Shown: one piece after another, positions 25,722 through 34,274 of the stretch
How positions within the stretch are numbered: the stretch's first letter is position 1
Layout of the letters: every line of letters starts with the position of its first letter
DNA from: Rhodobacter sp.
GTDB taxonomy: Bacteria; Pseudomonadota; Alphaproteobacteria; Rhodobacterales; Rhodobacteraceae
DNA length: 39,847 bases
Direction: 5' to 3'
Assembly: GCA_022824145.1 (NCBI GenBank)
Contig: JAJEAY010000266.1
Coordinates: 1-39,847, forward strand
Notes under the pieces: model-generated
Told to the model about the DNA's origin: nothing
Database searches by the model: none
Seen by the model: only the letters and a program-made list of their open reading frames with translations
Made by a program: the position numbers and the translations under genes

Positions 25722-26864
25722 ATGGACTGGAACGACATCGTAGGTGTAAGGGAAACCAGGTTAGTTGACGTCGAACTTCTGAACTTCGACAAAAACAATC
25801 CGCGTTTTACACCTGACAAGCGCCCAGACGAAGATTCTGATCGTGCAATTGTGGCTGAGTTGGCAAGAACGGCGGACCTGTCCGAGCTGGTTCAATCTAT
25901 TGGAACAAGTGGTTATATCAATATTGAGCCCCTCGTGGTTGTCGTACGCCAGAACGAGTTGGTGGTGCTTGAAGGAAATAGGAGGCTAGCAGCGATAAAA
26001 GCCCTTAGGAATGAGGAGCTGGCTCGCCATGCGAAACTAAGCACACCGGAACTTACTACAGATATTCTAGAAACGATGAAGAACATCCTGGTTTACCGCG
26101 TCGAGCAAGAAGAGGATGCACGGGAGTTAATCGGTTTCAAGCACATCAATGGCCCCCAAGCTTGGGATGCTTTTGCAAAGGCAAAATTCGCTGCCAGATG
26201 GCTGGACTCCCAAGCTGGTCTAGCAGAACCACTTCGGCTATATGAGATAGCTAACCGAATGGGTGACAAACACGCGACAATCCATCGGATGGTCACTGCC
26301 TACTACGTCTTGATGCAGGCTGAGCGGCTCGAAATATTTCATTTAGATGACAGGTATAAGCGAGCCTTCAGCTTCTCGCACCTGTATACCGGATTGTCTT
26401 ATGGAGAGTTCACAGATTACCTCGGAATGCCGCGGCCGCGAAGAGATCAAAACCCTCCCAAAAACCCTGTCAGCCCGGAGTACCACGACAAACTTCGTTA
26501 TGTCCTGATTTGGCTCTACGGCTCAAAAGAGCGTGAAATCCAGCCCGTTGTGCGTAGCCAAAACCCTGACCTTGGTCGAGTGAGGGAAGTGCTGAAGTCC
26601 AAACCTGGAACCGAGGTATTAGAGCAAACCAGCCACCTTGGAGACGCGCTGATTATGGCGACTCCTAAGGACCGCCGTTTTTCAACACATATTGTTGAAG
26701 CAAATGGACAGCTTCGGCTCGCGCTAGAGACCTTAGATGGCTTTGATCCTGAGTCCCAGTCTGCGCTTCAAGAGATTGTCGCCTCGGCTTTCAAACGCGT
26801 GCGATTAATTAAGTCCACCGTTGATAGCCAGATGTCTGAGTTCGAAGGGAGCATCGTAAACTGA
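25722..26864 (+). CDS. ParB/Srx-fold protein with EGNRR motif (candidate defence-module component)
   Basis: A 380-residue protein. The N-terminal about 100 residues show the ParB/sulfiredoxin fold: LLNFDKNNPRF (19-29), SIGTSGYINIEPLVVV, then VLEGNRRLAAIKAL (82-95), where EGNRR stands for the G-x-R-R nucleotide-binding box. VYRVEQEEDARELIGFKHIN, GPQAWDAFAKAKFA and a predicted helix-turn-helix (about 175-195, IANRMGDKHATIHRMV) follow, in the order seen in ParB-like proteins. There is no partner ParA and no parS-like repeat, so chromosome partitioning is unlikely. GGAGG lies six bases before ATG 25722. The next gene starts one base after its stop. G+C is visibly lower than the core. Confidence 0.85.
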   Translation: MDWNDIVGVRETRLVDVELLNFDKNNPRFTPDKRPDEDSDRAIVAELARTADLSELVQSIGTSGYINIEPLVVVVRQNELVVLEGNRRLAAIKALRNEELARHAKLSTPELTTDILETMKNILVYRVEQEEDARELIGFKHINGPQAWDAFAKAKFAARWLDSQAGLAEPLRLYEIANRMGDKHATIHRMVTAYYVLMQAERLEIFHLDDRYKRAFSFSHLYTGLSYGEFTDYLGMPRPRRDQNPPKNPVSPEYHDKLRYVLIWLYGSKEREIQPVVRSQNPDLGRVREVLKSKPGTEVLEQTSHLGDALIMATPKDRRFSTHIVEANGQLRLALETLDGFDPESQSALQEIVASAFKRVRLIKSTVDSQMSEFEGSIVN

Positions 26865-26865
26865 A

Positions 26866-27897
26866 ATGGTAAGTGAACCCGTTGTGACGCCTGGCCTAAA
26901 CTCCAAGGATCATGAATTAGTGGATTGGTTGGAGCTTACTGCCTTTTTCAACGAGTTTCGAACGGTGAGGCTTGATGAACTCCACGCAGCGCTCGAAGAG
27001 CAGTTTGAGATGGTGGAAGACGATGATTCGCATGAAGTCCTCGATGAATTTGGTGGTAACAATGATGGCGACATTGCCAGAATTGACGCAGAAAAGGAAA
27101 AAATTCGAGAGCTCATTGAAAACGAGGTCGATTTCCGGATCAAAGATTGCGAGGATGCGTATCCTTTTTATCTCGGAGCGGATGCCGAGGAACTGGTCTT
27201 AATGGATAACTGGCAGGACGATCAGTATACACCATATTTGATCTATCTGATTACCGCCCACTTGACCAGAGACAGCCTTTTCGATTTCGAAGTTGCCAAT
27301 GATTTGATCCAACGGCTGAGGAATCGCGTCTTTCAGGTTCTTTCGACATTCGCTATGGCCGGTTTGGCAAATGGAAGCGCCGCTAGCATTGGATGGCCGC
27401 GAACCGACAAAGCTGACATCATCACAACTTTGAAGAGGGCTGAAGCGCGAGGCGCTGGCTTTCTGACCAAGGAGAAACCGGGGCCTTACACGCCGCCCAA
27501 CGAAAAGGACGGGGGCATCGATGTGATCGCGTGGCAATTTGACGTTCGGCCTCCTCCAATTCTGTTCTATTTTGCTCAGGTGGCTAGCGGTCACAATTGG
27601 ACGGAAAAGTCAGTGTCAGATCACTCAAAGTTGTTTGCGAGAAACTATATGGATGACGCCCATCGGGGTAATGTGGGTTACGCAACGCTTCTGCCTTTCC
27701 GGGTGGCTGACGAGATTCAATGGAAGAATCAGCATATGATTCATGGTGTGCTGCTGGATCGTACACGACTACCAAAATTTGCTGTAATTGGGCAGGCGCT
27801 TGCGAGATCGGGCGTAGAAATGGACGAATCAGAAAACATGCCTCAAGTTCTAGATTGGTTGAGTGACTTTCGCGCAGAGGCGCTTGCTTGGAAGTAA
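26866..27897 (+). CDS. Putative PD-(D/E)XK-like nuclease partner of the ParB-like protein
   Basis: A 343-residue protein. The N-terminal third is very acidic and helical (QFEMVEDDDSHEVLDEFGG, then IARIDAEKEKIRELIENEVD). A middle region (about 100-170) looks all-helical. The last part carries EKDGGIDVIAW (214-223) and FAQVASGHNWTEK (236-248): an acidic residue on a strand, then a Q-x-A-S-G-x-N-W block in the position where restriction-type enzymes have (D/E)-x-K. A nuclease role is an inference; the canonical Lys is replaced and Lys248 would have to substitute. ATG 26866 follows the previous stop by one base, with GGGAG upstream, so the pair is co-translated. Confidence 0.75.
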   Translation: MVSEPVVTPGLNSKDHELVDWLELTAFFNEFRTVRLDELHAALEEQFEMVEDDDSHEVLDEFGGNNDGDIARIDAEKEKIRELIENEVDFRIKDCEDAYPFYLGADAEELVLMDNWQDDQYTPYLIYLITAHLTRDSLFDFEVANDLIQRLRNRVFQVLSTFAMAGLANGSAASIGWPRTDKADIITTLKRAEARGAGFLTKEKPGPYTPPNEKDGGIDVIAWQFDVRPPPILFYFAQVASGHNWTEKSVSDHSKLFARNYMDDAHRGNVGYATLLPFRVADEIQWKNQHMIHGVLLDRTRLPKFAVIGQALARSGVEMDESENMPQVLDWLSDFRAEALAWK

Positions 27898-28688
27898 CTC
27901 GCTGCAATGAGCGATTCGTTTTTTCGGCGCTTCGATTGCGAGCTATAGTCTAAGAAACGTGTGAGCATTTTCTGATTTGTACAGGTGTCGAATAAACGCT
28001 ACATCACGGTGGGTGCGGTTCCGTTCCTGACAGCCTAGTTTGCTAGAGTATCGGATGGGTTCACGTGTTTTGCCTCACTCATGCCATAAAGATAAAGGCG
28101 GTCGCCCACTTTGACTTAACGGCGATCAAAGAGAGACAATTAGCCGTTGGCTTTTGATTTACGTCGCAAAACAAAGATGATAAAGCGTCGGTATTCGAAA
28201 GTTGAATCCGATTTCTGTTTTGGTAAGTCAGAGGGGATGGTTGCCAAGCGTTCGACAATGAGCCGCACATCCAGCTTCGACTTTCCACGTTGGTCGTGGC
28301 CTCCGAAAGGTTCCAAGTTAACACAGCATTCCAACTGGATCGTGTGGTTCATTTAGAACGTCGAAAATCCGATGTCCGAATCATAAAAGGTGTCGGAGAA
28401 AACCAGTTACGAAGTCGAGGTGAAAATACCAGTCCGGCATGTCCAGCCGCACATGCGCAGCGTTGCTGCAATACGATCCGGCCTGTGGAGCATTGCGTGC
28501 AAAGCTGAATAGATTCGTAAGTCGGCATCGTTGAGCGTGACAACATCGGCATCTCCGTTCGCTAGCTGCAATAGTGCTGCCGCACCGCAAAAGCAGTAGG
28601 CATGAGTGCACCTCGGACGGATGGCGACATCAATTCACAGGTCAACTTTCTGCGCAGCGCGAGACCGGTGGTCAGACCTTCGGTCAGT
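27898..28688. other. Right part of the low-G+C island, no confident gene
   Basis: Almost 800 bp without a supportable gene. Between 28140 and 28356 two overlapping frames on opposite strands (plus MAFDLRRKTKMIKRRYSKVE..., minus MNHTIQLECCVNLEPFGGHD...) both look protein-like but neither has a ribosome site or known motif. They are probably one gene's relic and its shadow. Composition returns to G+C-rich at about 28430-28560, marking the right edge of the island. No tRNA, integrase or terminal repeat was found. Confidence 0.45.
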
Positions 28689-29600
28689 TCACTTCTCGAA
28701 ACTCTGGAGATGTTCCGCAAGGTGCTTGGAAAAATGCAGGATCTCCATGCGATGCTGCTCCTGCTTGCGAACCCAAAGCGCGATGTCTCTCCGGATCTCG
28801 GGGAATTCTGACTGGACAATACGGGCGCCGCCAAGGTCACCAAGCAGCCCGATGAGCCTTTCCGGCAACGCGACCAGGGCATCTGTCGTCTTCAGCAGAT
28901 GCAGAGGAATCATTAAGTCGCCGGATATCGAAATATTCTGTTTCCTCGGTTCAATCCCCAGAAACCTGAACAGTTCGGACTCCGTGCCGTGGATGCCAGC
29001 GCGCGCCCCGGCAATCACCCATCGTGCCCTTTCGAGTTTTTCTTTTGTCGCGGCCACGCCTTGTCGTGCAAGTTCCGATCGGGCACCCGCGACGATAACC
29101 AGCCTGTCAGGGAAAACCACATTCTGTGTGAGGCTCCCTTCGTGAAGCCGCAGCTGTGACGGCGCGAGAACGACATCCAGGCGGTTGTCAATCAGCCGCC
29201 TGATCAATGGTGCAGCGGAAGCGCTGAAGACGAGAAGCGCATATGGCCATGTGCCACGGAGCGATTTCTCAACAAGACCGGGGATGATCGTTGCCGCCAG
29301 AAAAGGGCCTACACCAAGACGCAGATCCGAGACAATTCCCTCCCGCCATTGCCTGAGGGCGTCGTCCGCGGCATCGGCTTCTGCCAGTATCGAGCGCCCT
29401 CGCTCCGCCAGCCGTTCACCGAGATCCGTTGCAATGACACCATAGCTTTCGCGGATGAGAACGGGCGCTCCCACTCGGTCCTCAATGATCTTTATGCTGC
29501 GGCTAAGCGTAGGCTGGGTGACATTGAGCCGTTTGGCGGCCCGGTTGATCGAGCCAAGATCAATCGCGACAGCAAGTTGGGTCAGAAGGCGCGGATCCAT
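28689..29600 (-). CDS. LysR-type transcriptional regulator of the TRAP/sulfatase operon
   Basis: A 303-residue LysR regulator. The N-terminal winged helix-turn-helix is LTQLAVAIDLGSINRAAKRL with NVTQPTLSRSIKIIED. The C-terminal effector domain is a periplasmic-binding fold (VSDLRLGVGPFLAATIIPGL, NRLDVVLAPSQLRLHEG). ATG 29600 (MDPRLLTQLAVA) gives the usual length; the frame runs back to 29654. It is divergent from the TAXI-TRAP operon about 95 bp away, which is the standard arrangement for a regulator that senses the imported compound or its product. Confidence 0.93.
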   Translation of the reverse strand: MDPRLLTQLAVAIDLGSINRAAKRLNVTQPTLSRSIKIIEDRVGAPVLIRESYGVIATDLGERLAERGRSILAEADAADDALRQWREGIVSDLRLGVGPFLAATIIPGLVEKSLRGTWPYALLVFSASAAPLIRRLIDNRLDVVLAPSQLRLHEGSLTQNVVFPDRLVIVAGARSELARQGVAATKEKLERARWVIAGARAGIHGTESELFRFLGIEPRKQNISISGDLMIPLHLLKTTDALVALPERLIGLLGDLGGARIVQSEFPEIRRDIALWVRKQEQHRMEILHFSKHLAEHLQSFEK

Positions 29601-29695
29601 GGCTATACAGATTCCTATAACGGGCTTTGGTTTTCTGATTTTATTTTTATCCACCGAACCTGCAAGCTATGCACACTGAAAATTGGGAGGATTCC
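29601..29695. promoter_or_regulatory. LysR/TAXI divergent promoter region with TATA-N8-TATA site
   Basis: The 95-bp gap holds TATA (29604-29607), eight bases, then TATA (29616-29619), an interrupted dyad of the type LysR regulators bind. It sits right at the regulator's own start, which suggests autoregulation. A long T-rich tract (about 29620-29650) follows and could contain the operon's -35 region. The start of transcription cannot be fixed from sequence. Confidence 0.4.
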
Positions 29696-30703
29696 ATTAA
29701 AACGCTTCGAATGGCGGCGATTGCCGCCGCATTTGCAACAGCGTCGCTGACATTTGCGCAGGCTGACACCCTTAAGGCCGAAGGTGGCTCGGCAGCGGGT
29801 CTGAGTGCGCTTGTTCCACAGCTTCTCTCCAAATACGCGGCGCCTGACCACGAAATCCGGGTAAACGTTGACCAGACCCTTACACGAGCCGCGCTGAAGG
29901 TTGCGACCGGTGCAATTGACATGGCCAGCACGCCAGCCGGCGCGTTCTCGCGCATGCAGGTTGGCAAAGGGCCTTACAGGGATCTTGGACAGCAGGCGAT
30001 CGATGCCTCCGGGAATATCCGGTCGCTGTTTTCCTTTCTGGGCGGGCACATCCACGTCATGACCTATGAAGACAGCGGAATCGAAAGCTGGGAAGACATA
30101 AAGGGCAAGCGCGTGTTCGTTGGGCCTCCCGCAGGATCGGCTTCGGCCCAGACGACAAAGCTGATTGAGTCGATCACCGGGTTAAAGGCAAACGAAGACT
30201 ATGAAGCGATCAAACTCGCATGGTCCGCGGCAAGCCAGGCGTTCGAGGATGGCAAGTTCGACGTCTTCATGCGCACGGGAACCATGGGGTCGGCGGCAGT
30301 CGACCAATACGGCGCAGCCAAGAAATTCCGCCTGCTCGGCATTCCCGAAGACGTCATCGGCACCGATGCCTGGAACGATTACCTGAGCACTCCCGGCTAC
30401 GCTGCGGACACGCTCCCGGCAGGGTCGTATTCCAACCAGGTCAACAACGATGAAGACCTGCTGGCCACGGCCTATGTGATGTTCCTGAGCGTCAACAAGG
30501 ACATGGATGATGACATCGCCTACCAGTTGACCAAGGCAATGTTCGAGAATCTCGACGATGCGCATTCGGTCAATCAGGGCCTGATGCCACTGACGCTGGA
30601 CAATGCCTTCGTGTCGCTTGCGGCGCCCCTGCATCCGGGCGCAATTCGCTATTATGACGAAATGGGTGTGTCGATCCCTGACAGTCTTCGCGGCGGTTCC
30701 TAA
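29696..30703 (+). CDS. TAXI-family TRAP transporter substrate-binding protein
   Basis: A periplasmic binding protein of the TAXI (TRAP-associated extracytoplasmic immunogenic) type. The signal peptide is KTLRMAAIAAAFATASLTFAQA, with cleavage after AQA before DTLKAEGG. Typical TAXI features are GGSAAGLSALVPQLL, DMASTPAGAF, IKGKRVFVGPPAGSAS and FEDGKFDVFMRTGT. The best ribosome site (GGGAGG, 29685-29690) sits five bases before an in-frame ATT at 29696, which would give the normal positively charged signal start; ATG 29669 lacks a ribosome site and ATG 29711 loses the Lys/Arg. The predicted length from ATT is 335 residues. It feeds the permease downstream. Confidence 0.93.
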   Translation: MKTLRMAAIAAAFATASLTFAQADTLKAEGGSAAGLSALVPQLLSKYAAPDHEIRVNVDQTLTRAALKVATGAIDMASTPAGAFSRMQVGKGPYRDLGQQAIDASGNIRSLFSFLGGHIHVMTYEDSGIESWEDIKGKRVFVGPPAGSASAQTTKLIESITGLKANEDYEAIKLAWSAASQAFEDGKFDVFMRTGTMGSAAVDQYGAAKKFRLLGIPEDVIGTDAWNDYLSTPGYAADTLPAGSYSNQVNNDEDLLATAYVMFLSVNKDMDDDIAYQLTKAMFENLDDAHSVNQGLMPLTLDNAFVSLAAPLHPGAIRYYDEMGVSIPDSLRGGS

Positions 30704-30717
30704 GGCAGATACGCACT

Positions 30718-30740
30718 GGGCCGGGCCAAATGCCCGGCCC
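30718..30740 (+). terminator. Strong intercistronic hairpin after the binding-protein gene
   Basis: GGGCCGGGC, loop CAAAT, GCCCGGCCC is a perfect 9-bp all-G/C stem beginning 15 bp after the SBP stop, followed by TTCATCC. Such hairpins commonly let the binding protein be made in excess over the permease, by partial termination or by stabilising the upstream mRNA. That role here is inferred. Confidence 0.7.
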
Positions 30741-30777
30741 TTCATCCGTCCCGTTTCCAAACTCCTGGAGGCTTGTC

Positions 30778-32709
30778 ATGGCCTCGTCGAACAGTTCCCC
30801 ACGTCCGCTCAGGGAAAGCGTTCTATTGACCATTGGCTTCTGCTTCGCGGTCCTGGGGTTTCTCAATGCAGTGCCGGATCTGGGGCCGTTGCCTTCGATC
30901 GGAGTCATTCCGGCAGCCGACCTCCATCCAACGGTCTTTGCCAGCGGGTTCATCATTTCCTTTCTTGCTGTCTCGCGGTTTTCAGGTGGAGCAGACGAAA
31001 TCCTGAAGACCGTCTTCAACGCGGTCTTGGTATGTGTTGGCCTCTACGCGCTTTGGTCCTTCAACGTTGCCGTCACGCGGATCGAAAACGTCGGACTCTT
31101 CTTCTTCAGGGATTTCCACGCATGGATGACGGTGACCGGCTGCGTGATCATACTGTATTTCTGCTGGCGGATCTGGGGACTGCCGCTTGCTGTCGTCGGA
31201 ACTCTGGCCCTTCTCTATTTTTTCTTCGGCGAGCATCTGCCCGGAATACTCGGCCATGCCGGCATGGATTTCGTCCAGGATACGCCGGCCGAGCTCTGGT
31301 ACAACACGGGCGACGGGGTCATGGGCAATATCCTGGCGATCCTCGTGAACACCGTTTTTCCGTTCATCATCATGGGCGCGGTGCTTGAGGGAACCGGTGG
31401 CGGCGCCTCGATGATCAAACTGAGTTTCCACGCCATGCGGCGGTTTCGAGGCGGCCCCGCGCATGCTGCGATCATGGCGTCGTCTCTCTTCGGCACAGTG
31501 TCCGGTTCGGCCGTTGCGAACGTGGTCGGAACAGGTGTCATCACCATCCCGATGATTAAAAGACGCGGTTTTCGCCCGACATTCGCCGGTGGCGTCGAAG
31601 CGACAGCGTCGACGGGCGGTCAGATCATGCCGCCGATCATGGGGGCAGCCGCTCTCGTAATGGCCGACTTCATTTCGATCGACTATCTCATCATCATCGT
31701 TGCGGCGATCGTTCCTGCCGCTGCATACTACGCATCGCTCTTCACGACGGTGGTGTTCGAAGCCCGCTCTCTCGGTGTCGAGGCAACGCCCGAAGCGGAG
31801 TTTGACCCGATCACGGTCCAGGACTGGATCAGCCTTATTCTGGTCATTGTTCCGATCTCGATTGTTGTCATCGCGCTCATTATGGGCTTTTCGGCCGCAG
31901 GCTCGGCGATGATCGCGCTGAGCGTGCTTCTCGTCCTGAGTTTTCTGAATCCCGAGATGCGCAGGAAACCGATTCTTGTTGCCGAGAGCTTTGCGAGGGG
32001 CGGTGTGACCTTCGGCCGTCTGCTGATGGCCATTGGCACTGTCAGCATCATTATTGCCGTACTTGGGGCCACGGGACTGCCGCTGGAATTCGCAAAGGTC
32101 ATCAGTAGCAACGCCGGCCAGAACCTGCTTCTCGCCCTGATCTTTGCCGCTGTTGCCGCGCTTGTATTGGGTATGGGAATGCCCACGCTGCCAGCATACC
32201 TTACGATCATCATCATCCTCGGGCCATCGCTTACCAGTCTTGGGTTGACCGACCTGACGGCGCACTTCTTCGTATTCTATTTCGGAGTGGCTTCGGCAAT
32301 CACGCCGCCTGTTGCCATGGCAGCCTTTGCCGCCGCCTCGATTTCAGGGGGCGGTGCAATCGGGACGGCGGTTCAGGCAACCCGGATTGGTATCGTTATC
32401 TTCGCGATTCCGTTCTTCTTCGCCTTCAACCCCCAAATGCTGATCGTGGCCGAGGCTGGCGGTGTCTTCGCAGTTGGCGGGTTTGTGTTCCTTCTGCTTC
32501 GCCTGGCGCTGCTCATCTACATGCTTGCGTCCGCTGCCTCGCGGTTTGACCGGGGCAGGATGCCTGTATGGGAAGCCGTCGCACGGGCGGCAGCCGGACT
32601 CCTGCTGATCCAACCGTCCGTGATGGTCAGCTGCGTTGCGGTTCTGGCCTCTCTTGGCCTGATCGCGCTGCACTACGGTGTTCCAGGCCGGAAAGGGGCC
32701 GCAGCATGA
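30778..32709 (+). CDS. TRAP transporter permease, fused small and large subunits (DctQM type)
   Basis: A 643-residue fused TRAP permease with the many membrane helices expected for a 4-helix small domain plus a 12-helix large domain. The conserved large-subunit block is GTVSGSAVANVVGTGV, IPMIKRRGFRP, VEATASTGGQIMPPIMGAAA. LGMGMPTLPAYLTIII and FGVASAITPPVAMAA come later. Fusion of the two subunits is the rule with TAXI binding proteins. GGAGG seven bases before ATG 30778 decides the start over ATG 30730. The stop overlaps the sulfatase start (ATGA). It imports an organic acid driven by Na+ or H+. Confidence 0.95.
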   Translation: MASSNSSPRPLRESVLLTIGFCFAVLGFLNAVPDLGPLPSIGVIPAADLHPTVFASGFIISFLAVSRFSGGADEILKTVFNAVLVCVGLYALWSFNVAVTRIENVGLFFFRDFHAWMTVTGCVIILYFCWRIWGLPLAVVGTLALLYFFFGEHLPGILGHAGMDFVQDTPAELWYNTGDGVMGNILAILVNTVFPFIIMGAVLEGTGGGASMIKLSFHAMRRFRGGPAHAAIMASSLFGTVSGSAVANVVGTGVITIPMIKRRGFRPTFAGGVEATASTGGQIMPPIMGAAALVMADFISIDYLIIIVAAIVPAAAYYASLFTTVVFEARSLGVEATPEAEFDPITVQDWISLILVIVPISIVVIALIMGFSAAGSAMIALSVLLVLSFLNPEMRRKPILVAESFARGGVTFGRLLMAIGTVSIIIAVLGATGLPLEFAKVISSNAGQNLLLALIFAAVAALVLGMGMPTLPAYLTIIIILGPSLTSLGLTDLTAHFFVFYFGVASAITPPVAMAAFAAASISGGGAIGTAVQATRIGIVIFAIPFFFAFNPQMLIVAEAGGVFAVGGFVFLLLRLALLIYMLASAASRFDRGRMPVWEAVARAAAGLLLIQPSVMVSCVAVLASLGLIALHYGVPGRKGAAA

Positions 32710-34274
32710 GCAAGCGGCCCAACATCATCTACTTCATGACGGACCAGCATCGGGCGGACTGGCTCGGATGTGCCGGTCACCCGGTCGTGAAAACACCGAA
32801 CATCGACGGCATCGCTGCTCGGGGAATCCGGTTCACCAACTTCTATGTGACGTCTCCCGTCTGCATGCCGAACAGGGGCGCCATCTTCACGGGCAGATAC
32901 CCGTCGGTGAATGGCGTCCGTCACAACGGTCTGCCCCTTCCAGCGGATGCCAATACTTTCGTCGATGTACTGCGCGCCGGAGGATACCACACCGCCTCGA
33001 TCGGAAAGAGCCATTTCCAGCCGTTCACGAACCGCCCGATCAAGCGCGAAGACGAGGGCCATGTCGCGAATCCGGATGTCCCCGAAGCCCGCAAGCCAAA
33101 CGGCATGAAGTACGCAAGCGAGCATCCCGATACTTACAAAGGAACCGAATATCACGTTCTTCCGGTCCCGTACTACGGATTTGACCACGTTCGGATGGTA
33201 ACCAACCACAGCGATGAATGCGGTGGACATTACCTGCAATGGCTTCGGCGCCAGACCAGTGAGTGGGCCTGCCTGAGGGACCGCAGGAACCAGCTGCCGC
33301 ACAACTATACGAACCCGCAGGCATTCCGCACGCGAGTGCCCGAGGAACTCTATCCAACGTTCTATATCCGAGATGAGGCGCGGGCCTTCCTGAAATCGCG
33401 TGCGGGAGAAGACGATCCGTTCTTCGCTTTCATCTCGTTTCCGGATCCGCACCACCCGTTCACTCCTCCGGGAAAATACTGGGATATGTATGATCCCGAC
33501 GACTTCCGGATCGATCTTCCTTATCGCGCGCACAAAAACCCGCCGCCGCAGCTTCGCGAATGGAAACGGCTCATGGACGAGGGCATAACTCCATCGAATC
33601 CGCAGCAGGCATTCATGGCCTCCGAGCGGCAGATCAGGGAAGCAATGGCGCTTACTGCGGGGATGGTCACCATGATCGACGATGCGGTGGGAGACATCCT
33701 TCAAACGCTGGACGCTTCCGGTCTTGCCGAGGATACCATCGTGATCTTCAACTCGGATCATGGTGATTATATGGGTGCGTTTTCGCTTCTGCTGAAAGGC
33801 CCGTTCCCGCACAGTTCGATCAACCGCGTACCGTTCATCTGGGCCGACCCGCACAGGGACGGCGGGCGGGTGGCTGACGGATTGGCCACCTCAATCGACA
33901 TCGGGCCGACATTGCTCGAACGCTGTGGCATGCTTCCCTATTACGGAATGCAGGGCAGGCCATTTCTGGATCAGCTGGACGGAGGTCGACCCGCCCGCAA
34001 AGCCGTTCTGATCGAGCACGAGGAGAACAAGCTTTATCCCGGCTTCGAAAAACGCCCGAACATGCGGAACCTCGTCACGCCCTCGCACCGGATGACGGTC
34101 TACAAGGGGCTTGAGTTCGGGGAGCTTTACAACCTTCGTGCCGACCCGGAAGAGACCCTTAACCTCTGGGATGCCCCGCAGGCGGCAGCCGACAAGGCCG
34201 AAATGATGTTCGCCCTGAACCAGGCCATGCTTGACGCAATCGCGCATGGACCCCGGCCCGAGAGGTATGCATGA
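32706..34274 (+). CDS. Sulfatase / phosphonate-monoester-hydrolase superfamily enzyme
   Basis: A 522-residue formylglycine-dependent hydrolase. Cys53-Met-Pro-Asn-Arg57 is the C-x-P-x-R box whose Cys is converted to formylglycine, followed by FTGRYP. Metal ligands appear in FMTDQHRADW (Asp13) and FNSDHGDYMG, with LLKGPFPHSSINRVPF after it. DQHRAD in place of DD is shared with choline sulfatases and phosphonate monoester hydrolases, so the ester split may be sulfate or phosphonate. There is no signal peptide, so it acts in the cytoplasm on imported substrate. It overlaps the permease and the aldehyde dehydrogenase by four bases each (ATGA). Formylglycine-generating enzyme is not in the window. 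Confidence 0.92.
   Translation: MSKRPNIIYFMTDQHRADWLGCAGHPVVKTPNIDGIAARGIRFTNFYVTSPVCMPNRGAIFTGRYPSVNGVRHNGLPLPADANTFVDVLRAGGYHTASIGKSHFQPFTNRPIKREDEGHVANPDVPEARKPNGMKYASEHPDTYKGTEYHVLPVPYYGFDHVRMVTNHSDECGGHYLQWLRRQTSEWACLRDRRNQLPHNYTNPQAFRTRVPEELYPTFYIRDEARAFLKSRAGEDDPFFAFISFPDPHHPFTPPGKYWDMYDPDDFRIDLPYRAHKNPPPQLREWKRLMDEGITPSNPQQAFMASERQIREAMALTAGMVTMIDDAVGDILQTLDASGLAEDTIVIFNSDHGDYMGAFSLLLKGPFPHSSINRVPFIWADPHRDGGRVADGLATSIDIGPTLLERCGMLPYYGMQGRPFLDQLDGGRPARKAVLIEHEENKLYPGFEKRPNMRNLVTPSHRMTVYKGLEFGELYNLRADPEETLNLWDAPQAAADKAEMMFALNQAMLDAIAHGPRPERYA

Noticed and set aside
25722-26864. Chromosome-partitioning ParB
   Set aside because: No ParA gene, no parS-like repeats, and the motif is EGNRR with a nuclease-like partner gene instead.
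24401-28688. Prophage or insertion sequence
   Set aside because: No transposase, integrase, structural phage gene or terminal inverted repeats could be recognised.
30982-32265. 427-codon minus-strand open frame
   Set aside because: Lies antisense to the TRAP permease, with His/Arg/Asp-rich composition and no ribosome site; a shadow of a G+C-rich gene.
32673-33854. 393-codon minus-strand open frame
   Set aside because: Antisense to the sulfatase, whose motifs are intact on the plus strand.
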